From: Polymorphobacter megasporae | GTDB taxonomy: Bacteria > Pseudomonadota > Alphaproteobacteria > Sphingomonadales > Sphingomonadaceae | Direction: 5' to 3' | DNA: 64,000 nt | NCBI RefSeq assembly: GCF_018982885.2 | Contig: NZ_CP081848.1 | Location: 1,054,001-1,118,000, forward strand | Shown here: positions 1-9,361 of the stretch, in pieces | Position numbering within the stretch: position 1 is the stretch's first letter | How the letters are laid out: each line of letters starts with the position of its first letter | Notes under the pieces: model-generated | The model's input: only the letters and a program-made list of their open reading frames with translations | Database searches by the model: none | What the model was told of the DNA's origin: nothing | Translations under genes and position numbers: made by a program

Positions 1-156
1 CTTGGCCGTCCGGCAACGGGTTGCCGGTGCCGCCGCGGCCGGAGGGCATCTCATGAACTTGCCTTTCGCGTCTTTGGACGGCGCAGCGGAGAGCAACCCG
101 CCGCCGAACGCGAGGGTCAGCAGCACCGCGGTCGTGACGTAGATGTGCAGACGCAT
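1..156 (-). CDS. Putative secreted protein, N-terminal fragment (runs off the left edge)
   Basis: The minus strand has an ATG at 156 preceded by a good Shine-Dalgarno sequence (AAGGAG, about 6 nt upstream). The first 28 residues look like a Sec signal peptide: MRLHIYVTTAVLLTLAFGGG followed by a small-residue cleavage region (LLSAAPS). The frame stays open to position 1, giving 52 codons. After about residue 35 the translation becomes Ala/Pro/Arg-rich and less protein-like, so a frameshift near position 50 is possible. The mature protein lies outside the window and no family can be assigned. The start and the export signal are reasonably supported; the rest is not. Confidence 0.5.
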   Translation of the reverse strand, partial: MRLHIYVTTAVLLTLAFGGGLLSAAPSKDAKGKFMRCPPAAAAPATRCRTAK

Positions 157-402
157 GGTTCGCTCCTTGTTGTTGCCCCCAAGCGTGGACTCGTCATTGA
201 CAACCGAAAGGGCCCAAAAGGCGAGCGGAGATGTGGACACTAAACACGTCGGTGCCGCGCGGCCGAACGACGACCTCGCTAGCGACGACCGCGTAATCCA
301 GAAGTTCGCAGAAGGGAGCCGGCTCGCCCACATCAACGGCCTCCCGCAGCCCAGGATCGATCCTTGGCCGCGCCCGATAGCAAGCAGAGTCGCCACGGGG
401 TG

Positions 403-846
403 AAGTCGGGGATCAGTCGGTGGCGATCAACACGCGTGGCCGCCGCTCGAACCAACACATCAAACAATCGAGCTTGCTCGATAGTCTCAAATAGCTGCAG
501 GTTCGAGTAAACGCCCGCTTGGCGAAATGCTTACGCATCAGTCGATCAGTTCACGCCTACACCGCATCTATGTCTTTGGTTAAAAAAAATATCAATCTAA
601 CTAAAAACAGTTGGCCAGTATTTGGCAGGAAAATATTTTAGGAGTCAGTAACATGGAGCAGCTCCCCAACGCATTCTAAGGCCGAAGGCGCTGCACGGGA
701 CATCCGACGCCGCTATGGCCATCATCGGTTCAACCGTGAGACGCCCTTGGATAGATTTTCACAAGGTAGAACCGCCGTGCCCGCTTCACGCCGCCGACGT
801 GCGGTCGAGTAATACTCCAAGCTCTTCCATCGTGGTGCGCCAGCCC
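403..846. other. AT-rich gene-free stretch
   Basis: No convincing gene is seen here. Around 560-640 the DNA is clearly more AT-rich than its surroundings (runs of A and T, for example an A8 run near 585), unlike the GC-rich flanks. An eight-codon frame at 653-679 (MEQLPNAF) follows an AGGAG at 640-644, but it is too short to call a gene. The AT-rich patch could be a promoter region or the edge of imported DNA. Confidence 0.4.
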
Positions 847-1299
847 TCAGTCATCGCGACCGATCACGCAGAACGTCAGAAGACGGGCCCAGATTGACCG
901 TTTCGGGCGAATGGCGACGAAGGGTGCGTAGCCGTCAGTTGCAATTGTCCGACTGATCCGATGTCGGCCACCACCGGAGTCGCGAAAGTCCATGTCCACC
1001 GGTCCAACCGCCGGCAGGTCTACCCTCACGCTTTCGCCACCGCGAAGACCGCCGATCACGAGCCTGGCGTCGCCAGCGACCGATACGCTCACGTCGAGGG
1101 CCGTCCTTCCGCCGAAGTTCTCGATGACGACGTTGACCCGGCCGGCTCGACCGGCGTCGACCGACTTTATCATCGGAATTGCCCGCTCGGAACGGAGCCT
1201 GCGGTTCGCCAGGCGAAGGGTCACCCATCCGGTCCCGGCGACGGCAAGCGCCACCAGGGCGGTGATGAATTCCGAGGCGGACAGCGAAGTCTCATTCAT
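847..1299 (-). CDS. Membrane-anchored small protein of unknown function
   Basis: The 150-residue product has one N-terminal transmembrane helix (about residues 9-27, FITALVALAVAGTGWVTLRL). A basic stretch follows, then a domain with beta-sandwich character (NVVIENFGGRTALDVSVSV) resembling the short Ig-like folds after a single helix in many bacterial envelope proteins. No catalytic motif is visible. The start is 11 bp from the start of the plus-strand gene at 1311, so the two would be divergent with overlapping control regions. The family is not recognised; composition and layout support a real gene. Confidence 0.5.
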   Translation of the reverse strand: MNETSLSASEFITALVALAVAGTGWVTLRLANRRLRSERAIPMIKSVDAGRAGRVNVVIENFGGRTALDVSVSVAGDARLVIGGLRGGESVRVDLPAVGPVDMDFRDSGGGRHRISRTIATDGYAPFVAIRPKRSIWARLLTFCVIGRDD

Positions 1300-1310
1300 G
1301 GAGGATAATA

Positions 1311-1508
1311 ATGGCCAGTCACCTTCACATCGGGTTGAACCTGCATACTGCCCTTCTGCTCAATCTACTGACGCTCGTCCTCGCTGTCGCAGTCACCTGC
1401 GATCCCAGATCGGCAGCCGAGCGGATAGCACAGGCGCTGGTCTTCTTCGCCACGATCGCGACCATTGCAATGGTTATGGCGAGCCTTCCCCACGAACCAT
1501 TGTTCTAA
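1311..1508 (+). CDS. Small two-helix membrane protein
   Basis: The product has 65 residues with two hydrophobic helices (about 11-29, ALLLNLLTLVLAVAVTC, and 40-58, IAQALVFFATIATIAMVMA) and short polar ends. A strong ribosome binding site GGAGG (1301-1305) lies 5-6 nt before the ATG, which is the main reason to believe this small frame. It is divergent from the membrane protein at 847-1299. No family is recognised; a small helper membrane protein of its neighbour is possible. The 260 bp that follow (1509-1770) contain no supported gene. Confidence 0.45.
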   Translation: MASHLHIGLNLHTALLLNLLTLVLAVAVTCDPRSAAERIAQALVFFATIATIAMVMASLPHEPLF

Positions 1509-1770
1509 GGCAATCGCGATTCGAGAGAAGCGAAGAGGTGTTCGCGGTCAGGCCGTCGAGCTCGCCCAATCTGCCTTCGGCGACAGACGAGTGCCGCCGA
1601 TGGCGGTCTCGGTCCGCTACCGGCTGGAACTGCCGCCCTCCAGTCGCGGGTATAGCGGCGAGGACGACACCTATCTTGGAGATTGAGCGATGGAAGTCCC
1701 GATCATTCAATGATCGTCGTTGTGCTCAGGACGATGTTACCTTCTACCGTCGTAGCGAAGGAAAGGGCAC

Positions 1771-2822
1771 ATGGTGAGACAGTCGAACCGATGGACTTGC
1801 TCAGTTCTGGCCGCGCTCGGCATCTCGGGATGTGCTCACCTCCCCGGTGGGACGGTCGGCTACTACCTTCCGACCAGCGACGTGAGGTTCAGGCTCATCC
1901 GGGTAATGGCATGGGACAAACAGAACAACCTCATCGAGCCGAATCAGGTCACGCCGATAGTCCGATCGTTCGCGGACCCCGACGACTACCGCACCGCCCG
2001 GTTGCAGCGGCTCAGGGTTGCCTTCTCGGAAACGGACGTGAAATTCGAATTCTTGACGGCAAACGCCTTTCAGCGATCAATGCGAGCAGAACTAGACAGG
2101 GCGAAGCGATCCTTAAGACCGTCATCTCGATAGCGACGACGGTGTTCGGAGCCGGCATCGGTCTCGAAGCGTCCGATCCGGCGGCGACCTGCCAGCAGGT
2201 CAAGGCCTTGGGCGGCGACAAGCCGCTCACGTTGATCTACGAGGGTTTGGTCAATCTCAAAGCGTCACCCCGGCAATCGCAGCCCATCCCGGCCACCCCC
2301 GACAGCGCCTACTTCGTCGAGCAGCTCGGGGCGGGAGTCGGAAGCGTCAACGCGACCGTGTTGGGACATGAGATTCCCAAGGCGCCATTCAGCGATCCCG
2401 ACATCGATCCGGGACTTGCCGCCTTGGACAAGGCGAGGATTCCGATCATTGCGGCGAAGGAACCAGGCTCAGTCTTGATCGAGATCGATTCAGGTCGCGA
2501 GAACAAGGGGGTTTGGAAGGACAAACTGGAGATCGCGACGTTCGGGACGATCTACTATCTTCCATTGCCGGGCCCGCTCGTGTTCAGGAAGAAGTCCTTA
2601 TCGGCGAACTTCACGGAGACGGGATCACTCAAGAGCCTGCAGTACGGGTCCAATACCGGGGCGGGACAGGCACTGAACGTGATCGGTGCCGGCCTCTCCG
2701 GTCCGAACCAGGCCGCGGCGACCAGGGCCGCGGAAATCAAGGCCGAAGTCGACGTCATAGCCCAGCAGCAACGTCTGATCGCTTGCCGTTCCGACCCAAC
2801 GACGTGCAAGTGGCCCAGGTGA
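1771..2822 (+). pseudogene. Lipoprotein gene split by a one-base frameshift
   Basis: Translation starts at ATG 1771 after an AAGGAAAGGG ribosome site. It gives a lipoprotein signal: a basic start, a hydrophobic core VLAALGISG, then Cys21 in the lipobox (L-G-I-S-G-C). The frame carries protein-like sequence to about 2108 (NAFQRSMRAELDRAKR) and then stops at 2133. A different frame carries equally protein-like sequence from about 2109 to 2822 (ILKTVISIATTVFGAG...). The total of 1,052 nt is one short of a multiple of three, so one inserted base near 2108 would restore a single 350-residue lipoprotein. A conserved domain is not recognised. It may be a true disruption or a sequence error. Confidence 0.6.
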
Positions 2823-2961
2823 CGGAATCGTCGCGACGCCCGACGCCTCGATCCGCGGACCTGTATGCCGGTCAGGGTCCTGTAACGTCGATGCGGAGGA
2901 CGGCGTGCTCTCGTGTCGGCTTCCAAGCCGATGGCGATAGGCACGCAAGGAGGGAGCGGCG

Positions 2962-5900
2962 GTGACGGATCGGATCGAAGACCCAAGTCTGGAAGATGCA
3001 CGTTATCAGGCAGCCGAGCGCTTCGTCGGATTGCTCGAGCGGCGCGTCATGATCGAGGCGCGGGGCGACGAGGAGGACTTCTCAAGGTTCGATCCGACTG
3101 GCCGGTTCTGGCTCGGTCGGCTTGGGCCGAAGGACTTCGTGACACGTCCGGATGAGCGCCAGGACAGATTGGAGCCGTGTGCGATCGGACTGCGCATCAG
3201 GCCAGCCGCGCAGTTCCCGTTGTCCTTCGAAGTGCAGGTCAGCGCCCGCCTCTGGAGGAGGCGGCGGGCCGACGATGGCGGCGGGACCCGGTGGGCATGG
3301 GACAAGACAGGACCGGCGGTCATCTGCAGGCCGATCGTCGTCGAGGATCGGCCAGGAGATCAAATATTCTGTATGGATGCGATCACTGACGCGCTCGTCG
3401 CAATCGGCGTTTCCGGATTGAGCGGCGACATACGGGTCCGCATTACCGGTCGTCCGCCGTTGTCACGGGCCTTGGAGATCACGTTCGTCAACACGAGCCA
3501 GGAGATCGCCGACCATGCGGACGGCCGCTTCTTCGAGACCGAGATGCAGGTGAAGGGACTGCGGCGTCTGCCGTTCGAACTGGAGACGCTCCCCGATTCC
3601 TTCCGATACGACCGCAAGGTCCAGGCCTACGGCATCAATTGCGGCTTCGAGATCGAGGCCGACGGCACGATCCGCACCAGCGATGGTCCGGGCCACATCA
3701 AGGAGCGGCCGACCTTCTGGCCTTCGGCGACAGAGAAGCCCGATCTAACCTTCGACGGATTGGCGGCGAATCCGGTCGAAAGCGCCCGTGACATCCTCAC
3801 CTGCTTTGAGGATTGGTCCCTCGACGTCTGGTCCGACGCGGCGCTCGAACGACGTGCCGACCTTGAAGACTGGTCGGACGGGATGCGCGACGAGGCCGGA
3901 CAAGCGCAGAAGGAGTTCGGTTCCGAATTGGAGCGCATCCGGTCCGGAGTAGTCTACCTGGAGACGCATGAACTCGTCCGCAGCTCGTTCCAATTGATGA
4001 ACCGGGCTATGCGGATTTCGGCTGCAGGCAGATACGACGAGTGGCGGCCCTTCCAGCTCGCCTTCCTGCTCGCGAACCTGCAATGCCTGATCGATCCGAT
4101 CGCGGAGGCGGAGATTGTCGACATCGTATGGTTCGCCACCGGGGGCGGCAAGACCGAGACGTATCTCGGGTTGCTTCTGACCGCCGCGTTCCTCGACAGG
4201 ATGCGCGGGAAGGTCTCCGGTGTGACGGCGTGGTCAAGGTTCCCGTTGCGGCTGCTGTCGCTTCAGCAGACGCAGCGTTTCGCGAACGCGCTGGCTGCGG
4301 CCGAGATTGTCCGCCTCGACGTCAAGCTGTCAGGAGACCCCTTCTCACTCGGATTCCTCGTCGGCGGCACGGCCACGCCGAACCGCATATTGAAGGAGGC
4401 ATCTCAGCGCGGCATCGACGCGGACTCGTTGGAGGAGAAGCGAAATCCATATCTGCTGCTCGACCGATGCCCGTTCTGTCGCGAACGTACGATCGGTACG
4501 AGATTTGATCGGGTCCTGTGGCGTCTCGATCACGTCTGTTCAAACGAAGGGTGTTTTACCGGAGGTGCACCACTACCGCTCCATGTCGTCGACGATGAGA
4601 TCTGGCGCTTCCTTCCAACCATCGTGATCGGCACGCTGGACAAGGCGGCGAATATCGCCCGTCAGACCGGCATGCGGGGGCTCGTCGCCAGCCCTCACGG
4701 CAAGTGCAAGAGCCCCGGGCACGGATACACGTACGCCACGCGCAGCACCTTTCCGAACGGATGCTTCGTTCCGGATTGCCGCGGAGGTGCTCCTGGGCCA
4801 CTGCCGATGGCTTCAGACCTCTACCCGGTGAGTTTCCGCCTACAGGACGAACTGCATCTCCTTCGAGACAGCCTCGGTGCCGTCGATGCGCATTACGAAT
4901 GCGCGCTCGACGGCATCCAGGAGCAACTCACAGGTCGAAAGCCCAAGATACTGGCTTCTTCAGCAACGCTTTCGGGATATGCGAAGCAGGTGGATGTCCT
5001 CTATCGGAGAGAAGCGCGCGTGTTCCCCCAGCCGTCGCCCGTCGACGGGAGAGGCTTCTGGGCCGCGGACTCGGGTCGGGTGATGCGCCGCTACGTCGCG
5101 TTCGCGCCGCGCAGGCTGACGGTCGAATTCGTCGTGGACCGTCTGATCGTGACGCTGCAGCGATCCATTCGCCAGCTGGCGTCGGATCCGAAGCAGTTGT
5201 GCGAGGAAATGGGGATCGATGCCGGTCTCGCCCCGTTCCTCGTGAATCTCTACGGTACGAACGTCGTCTACGGAAACACGCTGCAGGACATAGACGCGGT
5301 GGTCCGTTCGTCGGAGACGCAGTACGCCGAACTCGATCCGCCGCCGAACGTCGCGACGTTGACGGGTAGGGTTGGCTTCGAAGAGGTGAAGCGGACGCTC
5401 GATCGGCTGGAGAGTCCCGAAGAGCGCTACGAGGACCGGCTGCACCTGGTGGCGGCATCCTCTATGATGTCTCATGGGGTCGATATTGATCGCCTCAACA
5501 TCATGATAATGCTGGCATTCCCGCTTGGAGTCGCGGAGTTCATACAGGCGACGGCCCGTGTCGGTCGCAAGTGGCCGGCGCTGGTCGTCGTCGTCCCCAA
5601 GATGACCAGGGAGCGCGACGCAAGCGTCTACAGGGCGTTCCCGGAGTTCGTCTCGCACGGCGATCGGTTCGTCGAGCCGATTCCCATCACCCGGAAGAGC
5701 CGCAGGGTCCTGGAGAGGACGATATCCGGTCTGGAGATGGCCAGGATCAACATGATCCATGAGCCGGCATCCAACGCGCGCCTCACGACGATCCGGGACC
5801 TTAACCGATACGCTCAGGCTCGAACGGGAATGCTTGCCGACGACGAGGCGGCGATCGCGGCCGACATCGGGATCGACGATGACGACGAGTTCATGCGGGC

Positions 5901-6057
5901 TCAATTGCACGATTGGTTCGCAGGTTTCGCACGTAACCTGCGTGAACCACCGGCGGACGCGAGATTTCCCTCGGACGCCTGCCCGACCGGTGCGCCGATG
6001 ATGTCGCTTCGCGATGTGGAGGAGCAGGCACCATTGAAGGGGAACAGCACGCTATGA
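2962..6057 (+). CDS. drmA: DrmA-like SF2 helicase of a DISARM-type defence system
   Basis: This is a superfamily-2 helicase of 1,031 residues. Translation begins at GTG 2962 after a strong AGGAGGGAG site. Visible motifs: Walker A ATGGGKTET near residues 392-400, motif II as QDELHLL near 628-634 (the DELH box typical of this branch), SAT near 667, motif V (SHGVDIDRLN) near 840 and motif VI QATARVGR near 862. DrmA is the DISARM helicase; with DrmB it forms a complex that loads on unmodified phage DNA and blocks it. The ATGA overlap with the next gene, which encodes a DUF1998 protein, makes this assignment firm. The first ~350 residues are the family-specific N-terminal region. Methylation partners lie 4 kb downstream rather than in the same operon. 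Confidence 0.85.
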   Translation: MTDRIEDPSLEDARYQAAERFVGLLERRVMIEARGDEEDFSRFDPTGRFWLGRLGPKDFVTRPDERQDRLEPCAIGLRIRPAAQFPLSFEVQVSARLWRRRRADDGGGTRWAWDKTGPAVICRPIVVEDRPGDQIFCMDAITDALVAIGVSGLSGDIRVRITGRPPLSRALEITFVNTSQEIADHADGRFFETEMQVKGLRRLPFELETLPDSFRYDRKVQAYGINCGFEIEADGTIRTSDGPGHIKERPTFWPSATEKPDLTFDGLAANPVESARDILTCFEDWSLDVWSDAALERRADLEDWSDGMRDEAGQAQKEFGSELERIRSGVVYLETHELVRSSFQLMNRAMRISAAGRYDEWRPFQLAFLLANLQCLIDPIAEAEIVDIVWFATGGGKTETYLGLLLTAAFLDRMRGKVSGVTAWSRFPLRLLSLQQTQRFANALAAAEIVRLDVKLSGDPFSLGFLVGGTATPNRILKEASQRGIDADSLEEKRNPYLLLDRCPFCRERTIGTRFDRVLWRLDHVCSNEGCFTGGAPLPLHVVDDEIWRFLPTIVIGTLDKAANIARQTGMRGLVASPHGKCKSPGHGYTYATRSTFPNGCFVPDCRGGAPGPLPMASDLYPVSFRLQDELHLLRDSLGAVDAHYECALDGIQEQLTGRKPKILASSATLSGYAKQVDVLYRREARVFPQPSPVDGRGFWAADSGRVMRRYVAFAPRRLTVEFVVDRLIVTLQRSIRQLASDPKQLCEEMGIDAGLAPFLVNLYGTNVVYGNTLQDIDAVVRSSETQYAELDPPPNVATLTGRVGFEEVKRTLDRLESPEERYEDRLHLVAASSMMSHGVDIDRLNIMIMLAFPLGVAEFIQATARVGRKWPALVVVVPKMTRERDASVYRAFPEFVSHGDRFVEPIPITRKSRRVLERTISGLEMARINMIHEPASNARLTTIRDLNRYAQARTGMLADDEAAIAADIGIDDDDEFMRAQLHDWFAGFARNLREPPADARFPSDACPTGAPMMSLRDVEEQAPLKGNSTL

Positions 6058-7772
6058 GGGAGATGCGCAGCGGTTCGCAGATGCTCTTTGGTCACCTGCC
6101 CGAGCAAACCGTCGACGCCGCGGGTGGCATCTGGAAGGTGAAGAGGTGGAATGAACCTAAAACGGTCAATACGATCGACACCGCGGCGCTCAGGGAGGAA
6201 CTGATCAGGGCCGCCTACCCCTGGAAGGATGCGGACCCCAGCCAGGACGGTGGTTTCGTCGACGACCTGCTGGCGCACAAACCGGTGCGGGTGCATGCCT
6301 TGAATCGCGAAGAGGGCGTCTTCTGCGAACCCTTCCCCCGGCTCTTCATGTGCCAGCGATGCAAACGGCTCTACGATGACGCCATCGGAAGATGCAGATG
6401 CGGTTCGACAGCGCGGCGCGGCCAGCTACCCTTCGTCGGGTATCATGAAGCCTGCGGGGCGATAAAGACCCCATATGTGAGGAAGTGTCCTCAACACCAG
6501 CAGCGGGCCGTCCGCTTTCCCGGCACGGCATCTGCCGCCGAACTGATCTTCTACTGTCCCGAATGCCCCCCGGGCAGCTTCCTGAACCGCGGGTTCGGCG
6601 CGTCCTGCGACTGCGCCTTGGGCGGGGTGCTCTCCTTCACGGTCCACCGATCGGGCAACGTCTTCAAACCACGCGGGATCAGCATGATCAATCCGCCGCG
6701 GCGCGAGATACTCCTCCGCATCGAGCAGGCGGGAGGGGGAGAACGCGCACTCGAATGGATGCTCGAGGGGATGGTGGGGAGGCGGCTGACTGAATCCGCA
6801 GCGGCCCAGAACCCCGCGTCGATCCGGAAGCTCCTAGAAGACCGGGGATTCGACGACGAGACGATCACCGCCATGATCGCCGCGATGCCCGCCACCGCCG
6901 ATCCCCGCAGCAGGACCGTGCCACTTGACCCGGAGCTCCGGGCGGACGCCGAACGTCAGGCCAAGCAGGTGGCATTGGCGACCTTCGAGAGTCGGATCAC
7001 GATCACCGACCTGTTGCATCGATCGAAGGCGGAGTCGCTGCGCGATCAATACCGGTCAGCATACCCTCGCGCACTGCGACGCGCTGGTTTTGAACGGATC
7101 GAGCTGATCGACCGATTCCCGGTGCTGACCGCGCAATTCGGCTACACCCGCGGCAAACCCAACCCAGGCGACAGCAGGTTGCGCACCTATCGTCAGAACA
7201 CAGGCGAATACGTCATCTACGGCGACTTGGCGCAGACCGAGGCCCTGCTGATCAGACTCGAACCGACGCGGATACTCGAGTGGCTGATAAGGCAGGGCTT
7301 TGCGCTCCCCGGATGTTCCGGAGATCGCGAGGCAGCCGAGGCGATCCTCTCGGCGATGGGACCGATGGACCGGCCGAATCCCCTCACTGAGAGCGTGATC
7401 GAGCTCGTTCACTCGATCTCGCACGCCTTCATCAAACGAGCGGCGGTCTTCGCCGGGATCGAGCGGAGTGCCCTGTCGGAGGTCGTGCTGCCGACCGCGT
7501 TATCGTTCTTCGTCTATGCGGCCGCGCGTGGCGACTTCGTGCTGGGCGGGTTGCAGGCGCTGTTTGAATCCGATTTGCATCACCTGTTGGACGGGATGGT
7601 CGACGACGAACATCGATGCGCCTTGGATCCGGGGTGCGAGGATACGGGATCGGCATGTGCGGTCTGCCTGCATCTTGGGGAGCCGTCGTGCCGGATGTTC
7701 AACACGCGGCTCTCACGCAAGGCTCTCGCCGGCGGTCGCGGCTACTTCGACATCACCGCGTCTCCCACCTGA
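6054..7772 (+). CDS. drmB: DrmB-like DUF1998 protein of a DISARM-type system
   Basis: The product has 572 residues and is translationally coupled to the helicase gene (ATGA overlap at 6054-6057). It is rich in paired cysteines expected to bind zinc: CQRC near residue 99, CRC near 113, CPEC near 170, CDC near 188, and a C-terminal cluster from about 523 (CALDPGC, then CAVC, then a further Cys). This C-terminal cluster plus the HSISHAFIKRAA stretch is the hallmark of DUF1998, the DrmB domain. In DISARM, DrmB pairs with DrmA and is required for phage restriction. Its 3' end overlaps the convergent NERD-helicase gene by 20 bp. No DrmC follows. Confidence 0.85.
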   Translation: MREMRSGSQMLFGHLPEQTVDAAGGIWKVKRWNEPKTVNTIDTAALREELIRAAYPWKDADPSQDGGFVDDLLAHKPVRVHALNREEGVFCEPFPRLFMCQRCKRLYDDAIGRCRCGSTARRGQLPFVGYHEACGAIKTPYVRKCPQHQQRAVRFPGTASAAELIFYCPECPPGSFLNRGFGASCDCALGGVLSFTVHRSGNVFKPRGISMINPPRREILLRIEQAGGGERALEWMLEGMVGRRLTESAAAQNPASIRKLLEDRGFDDETITAMIAAMPATADPRSRTVPLDPELRADAERQAKQVALATFESRITITDLLHRSKAESLRDQYRSAYPRALRRAGFERIELIDRFPVLTAQFGYTRGKPNPGDSRLRTYRQNTGEYVIYGDLAQTEALLIRLEPTRILEWLIRQGFALPGCSGDREAAEAILSAMGPMDRPNPLTESVIELVHSISHAFIKRAAVFAGIERSALSEVVLPTALSFFVYAAARGDFVLGGLQALFESDLHHLLDGMVDDEHRCALDPGCEDTGSACAVCLHLGEPSCRMFNTRLSRKALAGGRGYFDITASPT

Positions 7773-9360
7773 GCGGCGTTCGGTCGCCCGGATCGCCCAC
7801 GACGACAAGGACGCTCCGGGCGCGGCTCATGCCGACATAGGCCGACGTGAGGCCGTCGGCGGCGGACGGGCCGTCCAGCACAAGCACGATCGCCTGCGAT
7901 TCGAGGCCCTTGAACCGCGAGACCGTCTCGACCGGGATGCCGCGGCTTCCCCATGGTCCAAACGAGAACGGACCGATCGAGCGCTCCCTCAACCTCTCGG
8001 CCAAGCGCGCCGATCCGCACAGGACGACGAGGCTCTTCGGACCGAACCCCTCGTCCAGAAGTTTCTCGACCGCGTCGACCACGTCCCTTTCCCGAGCCGG
8101 CCCGTCGGTCGATCTCCAGATCGGATCAGGTCCGGGAACCCCGCGGCCTTGCGAATCCCCTCCGAGGATCGCGGCGACCCGCCTTGCAATCGGAAGCGTG
8201 TTCCGCATGTTGCGCGTGAGTTGCCAGACGAATGGGTAGTCGGCATTGAGGTCCCAACCCCGTCGCCACAGATCCTGAAGCGGGTCCGCGAACACGAAGA
8301 ACGGCGCCTCTTCGACACCACGTGTCACGCAGCGAAGCGCGTCGAGCCATATCGGCGAGAAATCCTGCCCCTCGTCAACGACGATCGCATCGTAAATGGT
8401 CTCGTTGCGCGAGCACGCGTCGATGAGGAGGGAAGGCGCCTCGTCCTCCCACCACGCCTGATCGCGCTTGTTCGACACGACCATCCCCGCGCGGCGCGCC
8501 TCCTGCAGACAGAGAGCGTGGAAAGTGCCGGCGGCGAGCCCCGGACCTCTGCTGATGCGCCCGCTAAGCTCGGCACCGAGCAATTCGTTGTAGCAGACGA
8601 GCAGCGTCCGGAAGCCATCCTTGGCCAGCTGCTGTGCACGAGCGATCGCCAGGACGGTCTTCCCGGTCCCGGCACCGCCGATCATCAAACCGCCGCGCTG
8701 AGCGCGGAGGCGTGAGAACACCTCCATCTGCTCGGCCGTGAAAACGACGAGGTTGGCTTCGGCGTCTCCGCTGGCGCTGGACAGCGTCGGAGGTGCTGAA
8801 ACGGTCGGCGCGAGCAAGCCGATCACCCTTTCGAGTTCCCTCGGCTCGAGGTTCGCTTCCAGCGACCAATGGGTCAGACAGCGCTCGATGGCGGCATCGA
8901 TATCCACCAGGTCGGCCTTGGAGATCGTGATCCGAGCGTGCGCGGCGGGTCCAAGTGACGGAACGTCGACCATGTGGGGAAAGACGACCGCGTGGCCCAC
9001 CCGGATGTGCGGACCAACGCCGTGCTCCTTCAGCCATGCGACCAGAGCATGCTTCGAGGAGGTCGCCTGTTCGAAGGGATTCCTGATCCCATGGCGTTTG
9101 CCGAAGCGATCGGTGGTCATCCATCGTCCGTGGTCGACCTCTATGCCCCCGCCCTTGACCTCGATGACCACCAATCCCCTGCGGGGATGAAGGACAACGA
9201 AATCGGCTTCGCCATCGCCCTGGCGACCTCCGCGTCGCGACTGCCAGCTGACGTGGTGCAGCACCACCCACCCGTCGGGAAGACGACGCAGGGCATCGGC
9301 AACCCGCCGTTCGGAATCCTCCTGAGGCTCGTCTGATCCGAGACCGATGTATCGTGCCAC
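7753..9360 (-). CDS. NERD nuclease-domain / UvrD-type helicase fusion
   Basis: The product has 535 residues. The N-terminal part (about 15-130) is a NERD domain with PD-(D/E)xK residues: GEADFVVLHP near 49-58 and VVIEVKGG near 63-71. The C-terminal part is a superfamily-1 helicase: Walker A GGAGTGKT near 228, motif II VVDEGQDF near 318, LTRNMRN near 370, motif V SRFKGLESQ near 470 and motif VI AYVGMSRAR near 503. NERD-helicases are common in defence islands and are thought to cut or unwind foreign DNA; the precise role here is inferred. Its ATG (9360) lies one base after the sigma-factor stop, so the two form one minus-strand operon. Its 3' end runs 20 bp into the 3' end of drmB. Confidence 0.8.
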   Translation of the reverse strand: MARYIGLGSDEPQEDSERRVADALRRLPDGWVVLHHVSWQSRRGGRQGDGEADFVVLHPRRGLVVIEVKGGGIEVDHGRWMTTDRFGKRHGIRNPFEQATSSKHALVAWLKEHGVGPHIRVGHAVVFPHMVDVPSLGPAAHARITISKADLVDIDAAIERCLTHWSLEANLEPRELERVIGLLAPTVSAPPTLSSASGDAEANLVVFTAEQMEVFSRLRAQRGGLMIGGAGTGKTVLAIARAQQLAKDGFRTLLVCYNELLGAELSGRISRGPGLAAGTFHALCLQEARRAGMVVSNKRDQAWWEDEAPSLLIDACSRNETIYDAIVVDEGQDFSPIWLDALRCVTRGVEEAPFFVFADPLQDLWRRGWDLNADYPFVWQLTRNMRNTLPIARRVAAILGGDSQGRGVPGPDPIWRSTDGPARERDVVDAVEKLLDEGFGPKSLVVLCGSARLAERLRERSIGPFSFGPWGSRGIPVETVSRFKGLESQAIVLVLDGPSAADGLTSAYVGMSRARSVLVVVGDPGDRTPLRWETR

Positions 9361-9361
9361 G

